From NCBI GenBank assembly GCA_002794735.1, contig NBAZ01000005.1, forward strand, positions 1,488,001 to 1,552,000: DNA of 64,000 bases, given 5' to 3'. The DNA comes from Pyrrhoderma lamaoense (Eukaryota > Basidiomycota > Agaricomycetes > Hymenochaetales > Hymenochaetaceae). The translations under genes and the position numbers were made by a program. Positions within the stretch are counted from its first letter, which is position 1. Each line of letters opens with the position of its first letter. Of the stretch, positions 24,714 through 35,479 are shown one piece after another. Below the pieces are notes generated by a model that worked only from the letters and a program-made list of their open reading frames with translations, was not told the origin of the DNA and searched no databases.

Positions 24714-26825
24714 ATGTCGCAGACGCACGTTATATCCTCTTCTTCTCAGAATTCGACTTCGACAGGCTCCAGTCCGGTTGTCGGGGGCCATTTTCGCGTT
24801 GACAAGAAAATCGGCGAGGGTTCCTTCGGTGTTGTTTTCGCTGGTTAGTGCATCACTTTCCACTTCTCGTACTCAATACAACTCATAGCTCATATGAACT
24901 TGGTTTTTCTACTAGGCGAGGACTTACGCACCAGAGGCCGTCTGGTCGCTATCAAGTTTGTATGTTGCATATTGAATTCGTCTGTCTTTATGTTCCCACT
25001 AATGAGAGGTTGTTGCTACTAGGAACCACGGAAAAGTGATGCTCCACAGCTGAGAGATGAATACAGAAGCTATAGAACACTTCGCAACTTAGGTACGTCC
25101 GAAATTCCGACGCGTTTCATTCACTCATTGTCTGATTATGAAAATATCTTTTAGAGGGTATACCTCAAGTTCACTATTTTGGTCAAGAGGGTTTACACAA
25201 TGTTCTGGTCATTGATCTTCTTGGCCCAAACCTTGAGGATCTCTTTGATATGTGTAACCGCAAGTTTTCCATCAAAACTGTTTGCATGCTTGCCTTACAG
25301 ATGGTACTATCATGGGCTCTTTCAACTTGATATTTATTGATCCATTCTCTCGGCTAGATCACGCGTGTTGAGAGTGTGCACAACAAGTCACTCATCTATC
25401 GCGATATCAAACCTGACAATTTTCTGATTGGTCCACCGGGGACAAAGTATGCTAACACAGTTTACCTCATCGGTAGGTGGCTTCCATACGTCCTGAAGGA
25501 TCACTAGTTTTTGACCCTTTTTCTACTATTTAAAGACTTTGGGATGGCAAAACATTATCAAGATCCGAAAACAAAACAGCATATACCTTATCGCGAAAGA
25601 AAGAGTCTCAGCGGTACAGCCAGATACATGAGTATCAACACGCATTTGGGGCGAGGTTTGTACTTTTACACTCTGTAGTGCTTACGTCTTTGTTGATTTA
25701 CGGTAACAGAACAATCCCGACGAGATGATATGGAGTCTTTGGGACATGTCTTTATGTACTTTTTGCGTGGTGGTTTACCATGGCAAGGCTTAAAAGCGGC
25801 AACAAATAAACAAAAATACGAGAAGATTGGAGAGAAAAAACAGAGTACAGCGATCTCTGACTTATGCGATGGTTTCCCTGGTGCGTGGTGGAAGTTGTGA
25901 TTGTATATCATGCGTAAACTTATTTTCGTTTATATTTTTAGAGGAATTCTCGATTTACATGAATTATGTTCGAAAACTTGGGTTTGAAGAAGCCCCTGAT
26001 TACGGTTTTCTTCGTGATTTGTTCCTGAAAGTCTTAAAAAATTTGGGAGAATCGGACGACCGTATGTTCGATTGGTGCTTACTGAACAATGGAAAAGGTT
26101 GGGAGTATGGAAGTGTGAGTAGCCATCGAAAGTTCTTGTCTATCTGTCTTTGCTAATTTATGTAGCGCGCACAGAAAACACAAGCAAACGTGGCAGCGTT
26201 ACAAGCCAATCATCGCGAACACCGGCATCGGGAGCATCGGCATCGCTCTCGCCCTGCTGATGGCGCGGCTTCACCTCAGCCTGGGTCAAATGCCAATCCT
26301 ATCATCCTTGCCCCCGCTGCTGCACAAATGAAGGACAGTACCCGTGAACGTTCTCGTCGACAACATTCATCACAAGGTCGTGAACTGTCGATGAGTGTAC
26401 AACCCTTGGCCCCAACAAGTCGGAACCCTAGCCATTTAAATACTCGTGAGCGTGAGTCAAATGGTGGAACTACGCATCCTTATGCAAGTGCTACTGCAAC
26501 ACCTACAACACCCACACCAGGTGTTGCTACTGGAACTTTCCCCCGTACAACATCCAACTCGCCTCTACCTCCCATTCCAAGTGACGATCGTGGGCTCGGG
26601 GTAAGCCAGTCTGGATCAAACGTTGCTTTAGGGACGGCAGCGGTAGCACCTGTCCAAGCTTATTCGCATCCTGGAGCCTCAGGGAGTGTTCCGACGATGT
26701 CGCGTGGAATGAGCGTTCCAAGAATGGATGGCCTTGGATATGGTGGAAAAGGTACAGGTGCTGCTATTGAAGAGGAACCTCATCGACGGCGTGGATTGCT
26801 TGCTCTGCTCTGCTGCCGTTCTTAA
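24714..26825 (+). CDS. Casein kinase 1, plasma-membrane type
   Basis: Nine exons: 24714-24843, 24916-24959, 25023-25092, 25155-25303, 25358-25472, 25536-25655, 25710-25880, 25942-26114 and 26166-26825; 543 residues. Kinase landmarks are the glycine loop GEGSFG (34-39), VAIK with Lys57, IYRDIKPDN with catalytic Asp147, DFGMAK (Asp170) and the CK1-specific region [20 protein letters not shown]. The last exon encodes a Ser/Pro/Thr-rich tail that ends [11 protein letters not shown]-terminal Cys pair is the palmitoylation signal of yeast Yck1/Yck2 and fission yeast Cki1-type kinases, so plasma-membrane attachment is inferred. These kinases act in morphogenesis, endocytosis and nutrient signalling. 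Confidence 0.95.
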
Positions 26826-28422
26826 TTGTTCACCTTCTGCTATGTTGTTGCTTTCAACTCGTAAGTCATATGTACATGTCATATTTTATGCCTGGTGCTT
26901 ATGTTTTATCCTAGTCTTTGCATCCTATCATGATTCCTTGTTTTTACTTCTAGTCCCATCACTTACGTCGCATTCACCGTTTCTACGACCTGGGCCATGT
27001 ATCATTGCATCATTGCTTCCACGAACCTTCTCTATCGTCATTGTCCATCACTTAAGACTATCTGAATGCATCATAACATACTGTCATTCCTATCGCCTAT
27101 AATATCGCCTACTAGTACTATACGACTAGGCCGCCCTTCTTTATATTTTTAACCTGGTGCCTCTCGTTTTACCCTTGATTGTAGATCGCAATCCTCTTTT
27201 TTTAGCCCTTTTTTATTCACTCAGCTTCCAGCTTTATTTTTTATGGTTGTCGCGGATGCATTTTTTCTTCGGCGCAATATGTATTTTAATGGCACTTCCT
27301 TTTTTTGTGGACGTTATTGCCCTTGCATCATTCAATGACATGCATTCTTTCCCGTCCTTGATCATGGTCTTATGTTTGAGCTATTGTGCGATCCCTTCGT
27401 CCCGTTTTTTTCTTGTGATGTTATCTTGTGAATTATGCGTAGTTAGGTTTTCATCTCGCCCTGGTCCATAATCTCTTAAATGCAATTTGAAATGTTTACA
27501 CTGAACATATGTGATAATATCGTATGTGTATAAGTGTGGGAGTGTACTTTCTTTTCTCATGTATGCCTTTTTTCTTCTTAAGACCTTCATCAATGTGAGC
27601 TTGTGATACTGATTATTGTATGAGTGCACTAACGATTTTCATCGACAAATCAGAAAGTGGACTCCAAGCCAATCTCATCAGAGATGACGAATCTATCAGT
27701 GTGGTAGAATTATGTAGTTATAAATTAAAGATGGATGAACGGACTTGGATTTGCTTCAGTTCATAACTTCCAAATGAGTTAATTTTCTCAAAATAGCAAT
27801 AAGTTAAGGCACCATTTCTGATCTACACCAGATGCCTTTCGGTATTTCTTTGGACTAGTCCGAATATGTGACTGCATAAATATAGATTCCATCGGCCCCC
27901 TGCTCAGCCATCTTTGTGGCACGATTGCAAACTATACCGTTTGGGTACACAAGAAAAGAGTGTGGTCTGCTCCTTTGCCAGCAATGTCGCAGTTAACTCC
28001 TACCCCTCTTGGAGTCGCTGACAATGCCGTATCTGACTTTGCAGAGCCATAAGCTTGCAATACGCCAAAAAAAGAAACATTCATTGAATATAGCTTATTA
28101 TTTGTTTATTCCAATTTCAAGGTTTTTCACAATTCAGAAACTGAAATGAGGACAATTAGACTGAAGGAAGTATGTTTTTGTATCACTGGTAATGACTGAC
28201 AATATCCTTTTTTTTTGCTTTTCTTCCTTTTCTTCTCCCTTTAGTATGCAAGTACAATAATACAACATCAATTACTTTAATTTTAATTATTCCTCCCGGA
28301 TTAAAATGTCTACGGCCCGTCTATCTCAGCTTTCACATTGCGTCTTGCCAAAAACCGGGGGCCTCGTAGACTATAAGAGAGTATGTGCATGCTGAGTTCA
28401 TATTCACATTTTCTACCTTAAC
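26826..28422. other. Casein kinase 3' region and intergenic DNA
   Basis: The + strand is strongly T-rich from about 26.85 to 27.5 kb, probably a long 3' UTR. ORFs there (for example 27157-27471) encode only biased hydrophobic sequence and were not accepted. A TATAAG motif near 28373 lies about 50 bases before the thaumatin-like start codon. Confidence 0.45.
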
Positions 28423-29694
28423 ATGTCTAGCCTTTGGCCCTTATTATCGTACACTACTGCGTTATTAGTCTTTTCATCAACTGTTAGCTCACGAACCTTC
28501 GTCGTGAAGAATAATTGTGAATACACGGTCTGGTTAGTAGTTTTATCTACCACTGGTTATATATAACATACTGAGGAAATGTGAACAGGCCAGCAGTGAG
28601 TCTAACTACTGTGGCATTAACCTCTACGTTAATTGAAAAGTAATTGATTTCCGTTAAAGATTTACACAGATACTTCTTCTGCAGTCAAGCCAGATTATGC
28701 CACAGGGTAAGTATTCATTATTACAGAGTCAGTGGCTCGGATAATGAATGTAGAGTATTGTAAACAGGTGGGAAGCCGCATCTGGGACAGAGGTATCATT
28801 TACTGTTGCAGACGGGTGGACATCAGGTCGTATATGGGTAAGTTGGTAGGAACTATTTACCTTCAATCACTGACTTTTAGTTTTGTGCTGTAGGGAAGAC
28901 GGGACTGTGACTTCAATAGTAGCACGTCAGGAGCCGATGCCTGTTCCACTGGAGGTTGTAATGGTGGTTTAGAATGTGATACTAGTTCCGGGACTGTGAG
29001 TCGGTGCTTTGATTTAGTGCGTTATACGCGGTCTATTTATCATTATTTTCGATCTTAAGGGTGTCCCTCCCGCTTCTCTCGCAGAGTGGACCTTGAACGG
29101 TGGAGGCCTTGACTGGTACGATGGTAAGTACTTGAAGATTAGCTCTCTTATAATTGTATAACACGTGAGTAGTGTCACTGGTCGATGGCTATAATATCCC
29201 TATGAAAATATCAAATAGTGTTGGATGTGATGAATCAGATTGTTCGACGGATATTGGTCCTAATTGTGAGTGACTAGCTGGAGACTTTCATCTTTAGATG
29301 CTCGTTATTGACAATTAATAGGCCCTGATGCACTAAAACACGGAGACAATGGCTGTTTGAGTGCTTGTGCTGCTAATTTAGACGGAAATGCCCGTGAGTA
29401 GTTCCAAGCACTTTTACAATAATCACTCTGACTCATGTGATCAGAGGACTCTGCAAACTGCTGTTCTGGAAGCCATAATACGGCAGAAACCTGTCCCTCC
29501 TCTGGTGTACAATATTATTCATACTTTAGTAAGCAATATTTTCGTAGCAATTTATGCATAATATTGATAACTGTTCTGCAGAGGACGCATGTCCGAACTC
29601 TTATGTCTATGCATACGATGAGTCAAGCGGGACGGCTCTTCGAAATTGTTCATCTTCATTAAATGCAGATTATACTTTAACTTTTTGCCCGTAG
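28423..29694 (+). CDS. Thaumatin-like secreted protein
   Basis: Ten exons: 28423-28532, 28589-28595, 28660-28706, 28768-28837, 28894-28995, 29060-29123, 29173-29265, 29322-29393, 29445-29528 and 29582-29694; 253 residues. The second exon has 7 nt and supplies the end of Trp, Pro and Ala in the conserved TVWPA stretch. A signal peptide of about 23 residues is followed by family hallmarks: NNCEYTVWPAIYTD, GWTSGRIWGRRDCDF, DWYDVSLVDGYNIPM, many cysteines including CCSGSHNTAETCP, and ACPNSYVYAYDE. Fungal members include the beta-1,3-glucanase TLG1 of shiitake, so a wall-glucan role is plausible. The acidic cleft residues were not modelled. Confidence 0.93.
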
Positions 29695-30495
29695 TTTATT
29701 GATCCAACTATTTAATACAACTTATCACTAGATAGATATTTTATGCCGTACTTTAGTTTCATGCTATTCTTATACCACTATGATACATTACTTGTCTCAT
29801 AAATGAAATCTTTCGCTGTCGAAGAGAGAGAGATACTCCGGGATCATGTCGGGATGGGCTATCACTACTATGATCTCTTCGATCTTCTTGTGATATCCAA
29901 TCATACAAAATTCAATGATGTATGAGCACGGGATTACTGAAACATATCACTCTTCACGGAAATGCAATAAAAATGGTATAATATAGGCGTTGGTGGACTT
30001 GAAGGACTAAAATTTACTCGACTAAAAAGTGCTTCCACAGAGGAACTCTTAAAAATCAAAGTTGGCGTGTCGCGAAGTTTTAGGCGAAGTAGATTGACTG
30101 CTTGTTAGATGTCTTATAAAGATGGCTCCTATCCGGGGGAGTGACACGGAGAATTGTCTTACATATTTGTAACAAAATTCCCATTAGTAATGAGCCATAG
30201 CGTATCAGCTGCCGGGATAGAAAATATCCGGAGTGCTGATGCTACACGGGGTTACATAAGCATGTTGCTTGCTCAGCCGATGACTGAGAACTCAGCATAT
30301 AACGCCATCGTCCCATCTTATGCGTCCGCTTTCGAACTCTCCGCTATAATTGACGACAACAACGACAACGACGAAAGCGATTTTGATATCTTTCATCTCG
30401 TCTCCAAATAGCTATAGCTATCAACCAAAGAAGAAAGGTTTTGGCGGCTAACACTTGGTAACCAGCTAGGCGCGACCTCTGACCTCCAAACGGTG
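29695..30495. other. Intergenic region
   Basis: No supported gene. A small + strand ORF at 30154-30411 with an acidic Asp/Asn tail has no splice or homology support. Confidence 0.45.
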
Positions 30496-31786
30496 ATGGC
30501 GGACTCGGATTCAGGGAAAATTGTTGTGAAGCTTGACTGTGTCAGCGACTTTGTATGTTTTCCTCTTTCTCATCTCTCTGTTTCATCTTTCACCTATTTT
30601 TTTACCGACTTTATACTTCAGGTATGCTCATGGTGTTATATTGGACATCTCGAGTTGGAGCGTGGCATGGCTCTTGCTAAGGAGAGAGGGCTTCCGATAA
30701 CCTTCCAAGTCAAATACCACCCCTTCATGCTTAATGCAAGCCTAACGGATGATGTCCCAGTCTCTAAAAGAGATTATTTTGCACGCAAATTTGGAAGTGA
30801 CGCTGACTCAAAGCTCGATATGTGTCAGGCGCGTGCGAAAGAGGAGGGTATCGAGCTGTGAGTTTCTGTCCCTTACATTCCCTTCAAATTTCCTCTTTTC
30901 TTCAAAGTATCTACTTCGTCTTCATAATTTTCCCTTCTTCCGAGATCTACTTTCCGCTATTCCGATAATTTGTTCGGATTTGTCTGTTTACTTTCTTAAA
31001 TACCACAAATCCCGCATGAGGCCGGTTAGTTGGCTTCTTCCGTACAGAAGCTATCCCCGTACACGTGCTATCTTAGCAATGCATTGCTAATACTTGCTGT
31101 ACTTGGTTTTTACTCTTTTACTTTGGTGGTTGTCTTGTCTCTTTCCAAAAGATCTAATATTATTTCCCTTGTCAGTACATTCGAAGGGGTTGTCCGCCAG
31201 ACGACCCGTGCGCACCGTCTCCTCCAGAAGGCATACGCACTTGGGGGTCAAGTCGCCCAACGTGCTCTTCTTCGTCGACTTTTCCGCGCCTTTTTCGAAC
31301 GTGGGCAAGATATTGGTGATTCCTTGACTCTTGCTCATCTTGCATCCACTGCCCGAGACCCTGCGTTTGGTAAACTCTTGGAATCCGACCCCATCTTAGC
31401 ACCCGGAGGGTCGGATGCTGATGATGGTGCCGCAGCTATTTTCTCTAGTGAGGAGGAAGCCTTTGAATGGCTTCAGGGTAACGAAATGGAGAAAGAGGTA
31501 AAGGTTATGAGTGCCGAGGCGGCAAGAAAAGGTGTCAAAGGCGTACCATTCACTGTTATCGATGGACGTTGGGCAGTTAGCGGTTGTCAGCAGCCAGAAT
31601 GTTACTACAAGGTGTGTCGATAAAAACTTTTCTTTCAAGGGCAGATGACATTTACTTGTGGTTCCTTTTTATCCATAGATTTTCGAGAAATTGGCAAGTG
31701 CAGAGGTGCTATCCTGTCTTGCGTCCAAGTCTGAGGGATTTCAGAAAATTGGGGGCAGTGGAACTACATGTGCCTTAGCGACATAG
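30496..31786 (+). CDS. DsbA/FrnE-like thioredoxin-fold oxidoreductase
   Basis: Four exons: 30496-30552, 30622-30857, 31176-31611 and 31679-31786; 278 residues. The N-terminal thioredoxin beta strand is followed by the active-site CXXC motif CSWC (about Cys21-Cys24) in the context CSWCYIGHLELE. The middle helical insert contains TTRAHRLLQKAYALGGQ, and the cis-proline loop KGVPFTVIDGRWAVSGCQ precedes the C-terminal strand. This order is typical of the FrnE-like DSBA family, thought to be disulfide isomerases or glutathione-S-transferase-like enzymes. No signal peptide is visible, so a cytosolic place is likely. Intron 2 is long (318 nt). Confidence 0.92.
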
Positions 31787-32981
31787 CTCATAAATATGTG
31801 AATATAAGAGCTATGACACATATACACTGATAATTTGCGACTTTTTATATTTTATGCTCTTCTCTCTTCCTGTATACTCTTTATTACTCTATTTTCCTTT
31901 TTGTTTCTCCTATGTTTTCCCTATTGATATCGATTATACTTTCTTAACCTGTATAATCGCTCCTATGAGCGTAGATCGATACCGGGCCAGTAAGCGAAAT
32001 ACGAAATTCGCTCTTCCTCAGTGCTCTGAACCCCCCCCCCCCCCACATCGTTCTTGCAACCTAAGAGTATCTACCCAGACGTTGCCAAAGAAAATGATCA
32101 ATATAATACGCTAAGCTTGTAGATTGAGTCTAGTGAAGGTGACCCTTTGCCGATAAGTCCACTGATCTACAGGTGTTCATGTAGAGTATCTCCTTAGCTT
32201 AATGCTGAGGCACTAAGTTGTTGCTAAGATGAAGACAAGAAGGATGTGGAGTAAAACAGTGTGATTCGAGTGCTGTACGGACACTTAGTGAAATCCAATG
32301 TTTGTCGGGAGCGAAATGCTCTCATCCCTAAAGTTTTTTGAACAGAAATTGGTACGAACGTGCGTCTTGCTTCATAAGATCCAATGATACAACTTGAAGA
32401 TTAGACTTGTAGGCTGTGCTTCATGATTCCGAGGTGAAGCTGAAACGTCTCCGAGTCGTCATGCCGCCTAAGGGGTCTTGCACAAGAATAGTGAAAAAGA
32501 TAAGATTCCTAGATTGTAAAGCGTGTTAGTTATCGTTTCATATCCATGCTTTCGATACTAAAATACTGAGATATGTACGAACGTTGAATATATATTTCAA
32601 TAACTAGAACACCAATACACGTACCTGTGTACGTACAGGACGTGGAGCATAGACAAACAGACATAAACTTCTAATCGGAGTTCTTAGGATACCTATTTAG
32701 GAGATATTTTGAGATCCGCACCATCGCTGGCCGAATACCCGAATCAATAAATTTAAAGTATAAATACTCCACAAACTTCCGAACCACACTCAAGCACAAA
32801 GCTGAGTGCTTCGCCCACTTGGCTCCGTCACCGCTCGCGTGCACTAATCTCTAGATTCGCTCATTCCTTCATCCATAGTAGTTTCTGGCACAGAGTCTGT
32901 GCTCATCTCACCCTGTTTCTGGCCTATTTTCTAATGACTCTTGTTTCTACAGGGAAAGGATTCACTTGACGCAAGACAATC
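31787..32981. other. Intergenic region before the phosphate transporter
   Basis: Contains a 14-C homopolymer at 32031-32044, an imperfect palindrome at about 32619-32644 and a TATA box (below). No coding exon was accepted; an ORF at 31854-32114 depends on T-rich sequence and the C tract. Confidence 0.5.
32759..32766 (+). promoter_or_regulatory. TATA box of the phosphate transporter gene
   Basis: TATAAATA lies about 220 bases upstream of the transporter ATG, with a CT-rich leader between. The position fits a core promoter; no exact CACGTG/T Pho4 site was noticed nearby. Confidence 0.4.
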
Positions 32982-35479
32982 ATGTCAACAACTCCTATGC
33001 ACGCATATCCTCCACATACAGAAACCGACGCACAATCAGGAGAACTGAATCACAACCACGTACGCTCAGGCCTTGATGAATATGAGCGAAGTGCGGAGGG
33101 TCGTCCTGCATGGTACCTTACCTCGACAGAAGCTAAATTACTTGGGATTGCTGGTGTTGGGTTTTTCCTAGATGGTAAGCTCAGCGCCTTCATTTACTCA
33201 GCAGTTTCTGCCACTTTATTCTCGCTGGTAAGGATTAGTCAAGACTGTGGACATTGTCCGGCTCTGGCAGATTCTTTCTTCTTAGAAATTTATTAGGAAG
33301 TTCCTTTACAAGAAATCTACTTTATGATTTAAGAAAACTGTCAAATGACCAAAATTGCTGATCACGCTTCTTTCTAGCTTACGACTTGTTTATCATAAAT
33401 GTAAGTAATTGCATCTAGTCTACGCATTGTCTGGATGGCAAAATCTTTTCTTGTTTGTATGCAAGGAGAGATACCCATCTCAACCTATGCGGGATTAACA
33501 TTTTTATCACTGGTGTCGGAAAAATATCAGTCAGGTGATACTTATCCAGTTCTTCTATTTTTAGCCCGTGACAACAATGCTTCAGTATCGTCTTTATGAC
33601 GGGGAATCCCTCCCCGCTAATCTTGAAGGTTTCGTTAAGGCGGGTGCCAATATCGGTAGTGTCATTGGCCAGTTTCTCTTCGGTATGTTTGTTTCTTATA
33701 ATAAGCTGTAAATCTGTCTAAATGTTTTCTCTTTGTAAGGTTACCTCGCCGACTCTCTTGGACGCCAGAAAATATATGGAAAAGAACTAATGCTTATAAT
33801 TATTGCAACTATATTGTGTCTGACAACGCCCACTGGGTCTCTTTCACCCAATGGTAGTCTCATCTACTTGGGCATCTTCCGGATACTATTGGGGGTGTAT
33901 GTCACCGTTTAATCATATCTTAACAATGATTCTGATTATCATGACAATCATTATATTGCATCAGTGGTGTTGGGGGAGATTATCCAATGTCAGCTAGTGT
34001 TACTAGCGATCGTTCTGTTGTCCGAAGAAGGGGTGCTATGCTTACATACATCTTCTCAAATCAAGGCTGGGGATCCTTTGCTGGTTCTATTGCAACGATG
34101 GCAGTTTTGGGCTGTTACAAGACTATTATGCAAGAAGGCAAGACAAGCCGCGTTGATGGCGTTTGGAGGATTATCGTTGGAATTTCTCTAATTCCCGCAT
34201 TCGGAACATTGTATCAACGTCTTACGCTTCCTGAGTCGCGTCGTTTCGAGGCCGCACGTAAATTAGATGAAGAAGACGATGAACTTCAGAAGGAGAAAAA
34301 GGCACAACTCCGGGAAGATGCTCAACGCGCTGAGCTAGAAAAAGGAAATATCCCCACAGAAGTCACTAGAAACGGGAGAGGGTCTGATTCACCGACTTCA
34401 TCAATTGACAAGAGCACCAAGAAGGACACAACCGGTATGACAGCTGAGCAGATTATTGAAGACGAGATGGGTCTCGGCTCTAGAGAAGCCGCTCGACGCA
34501 AAAAATCACACTTTAAAGAATTTCTTACATACTTCTCTGAATGGAGACATGCAAAAATTCTGATTGGTACAAGCTTGTGTTGGTTCTTCTTAGATATTGC
34601 GTTGGTATTCTCAACTTTACATATTTAACTAGTCACTTATGCTTTATTCTCTAGATTCTATGGTATCAACTTAAACCAAAATGTTGTCTTGCAACAAATT
34701 GGTTTTGACGGTTCTGAAGGAACGCCATGGGAGAAACTGTTTAAAATCGCAACAGGAAACCTAATCATTACAGCTCTCGGATTTGTTCCTGGTATGTGTA
34801 TCAGTATTTTATCTACTTAATTAGAGATGCTATTTTCACCCCTACGAATTAGGTTACTACGCCACTCTATTCACCATTGAATGGCTGGGCCGCAAATGGA
34901 TTCAGATTCAAGGTTTTCTTCTTTGTGCACTGTTCCGTGAGTATGAGATTATTATGAACCTTACGAATCTACGAGTTAATCATCGGGAAAGTCGCAATTC
35001 TTGCTGCAAAGTTTGATACACTTGCAACAGCACCATTCATTGTCTGCTTTGCACTCCTCCAATTTTTCTTCAACTTTGGTCCAAACACTACTACTTACGT
35101 AAGTTAGGATGGGCTCTCTAATTGATTACCTGTCCTTATGAAATATCCAGTGCTATCCAGCAGAAGTTTTTCCAACGCGTTTCAAAGCATTTGCGCACGG
35201 AATGAGTGCAGCTTCGGGTAAAGCAGGAGCAATCATTTCTGCTCTAGTCTTCAATACGTTGTCAAAGAAAGTCGGAACCCCTGTCATCCTCTGGAGTATG
35301 CTTTCATTAAGTAACATATATTGAGTTAAATACTGACATATAGTCCATCAGTCTTCTTTGCATGTTGTATTGTTGGGGCACTTCTCACCTTGCTTCTTCC
35401 GGAAGTAAAAGGGAGAGATGCCGACGTTATCGACGCTGAAGAGATACGTGCTGCCAGAGAAGCTCGTCGCGCAGCGTGA
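32982..35479 (+). CDS. PHO84: Inorganic phosphate:H+ symporter (MFS, Pho84 type)
   Basis: Ten exons: 32982-33174, 33378-33400, 33565-33682, 33740-33896, 33965-34600, 34655-34791, 34853-34936, 34992-35098, 35151-35295 and 35352-35479; 575 residues, the usual length. It is a plasma-membrane MFS protein with about 12 membrane segments. Seen motifs are AYDLFIINPV at helix 1, LADSLGRQKIYG in the first cytoplasmic loop, and the family signature RILLGVGVGGDYPMSASV with Asp about 169. A long charged central loop lies at about 250-340. LEWxGRK-like IEWLGRKWIQI, NFGPNTTTYCYPAEVFPTRF and a C-terminal LLPEVKGRDAD follow. It imports phosphate with protons; Pho84 homologues are also phosphate sensors. Exon 2 has 23 nt, and the donor after 34600 (GTTGGT) was chosen for frame. 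Confidence 0.95.

Noticed and set aside
27157..27471. 104-residue hydrophobic ORF after casein kinase
   Set aside because: T-rich DNA gives hydrophobic codons by chance; more likely a 3' UTR.
30154..30411. 85-residue ORF upstream of the DsbA-like gene
   Set aside because: Single small ORF with an acidic tail; no supporting exon, leader or known family.
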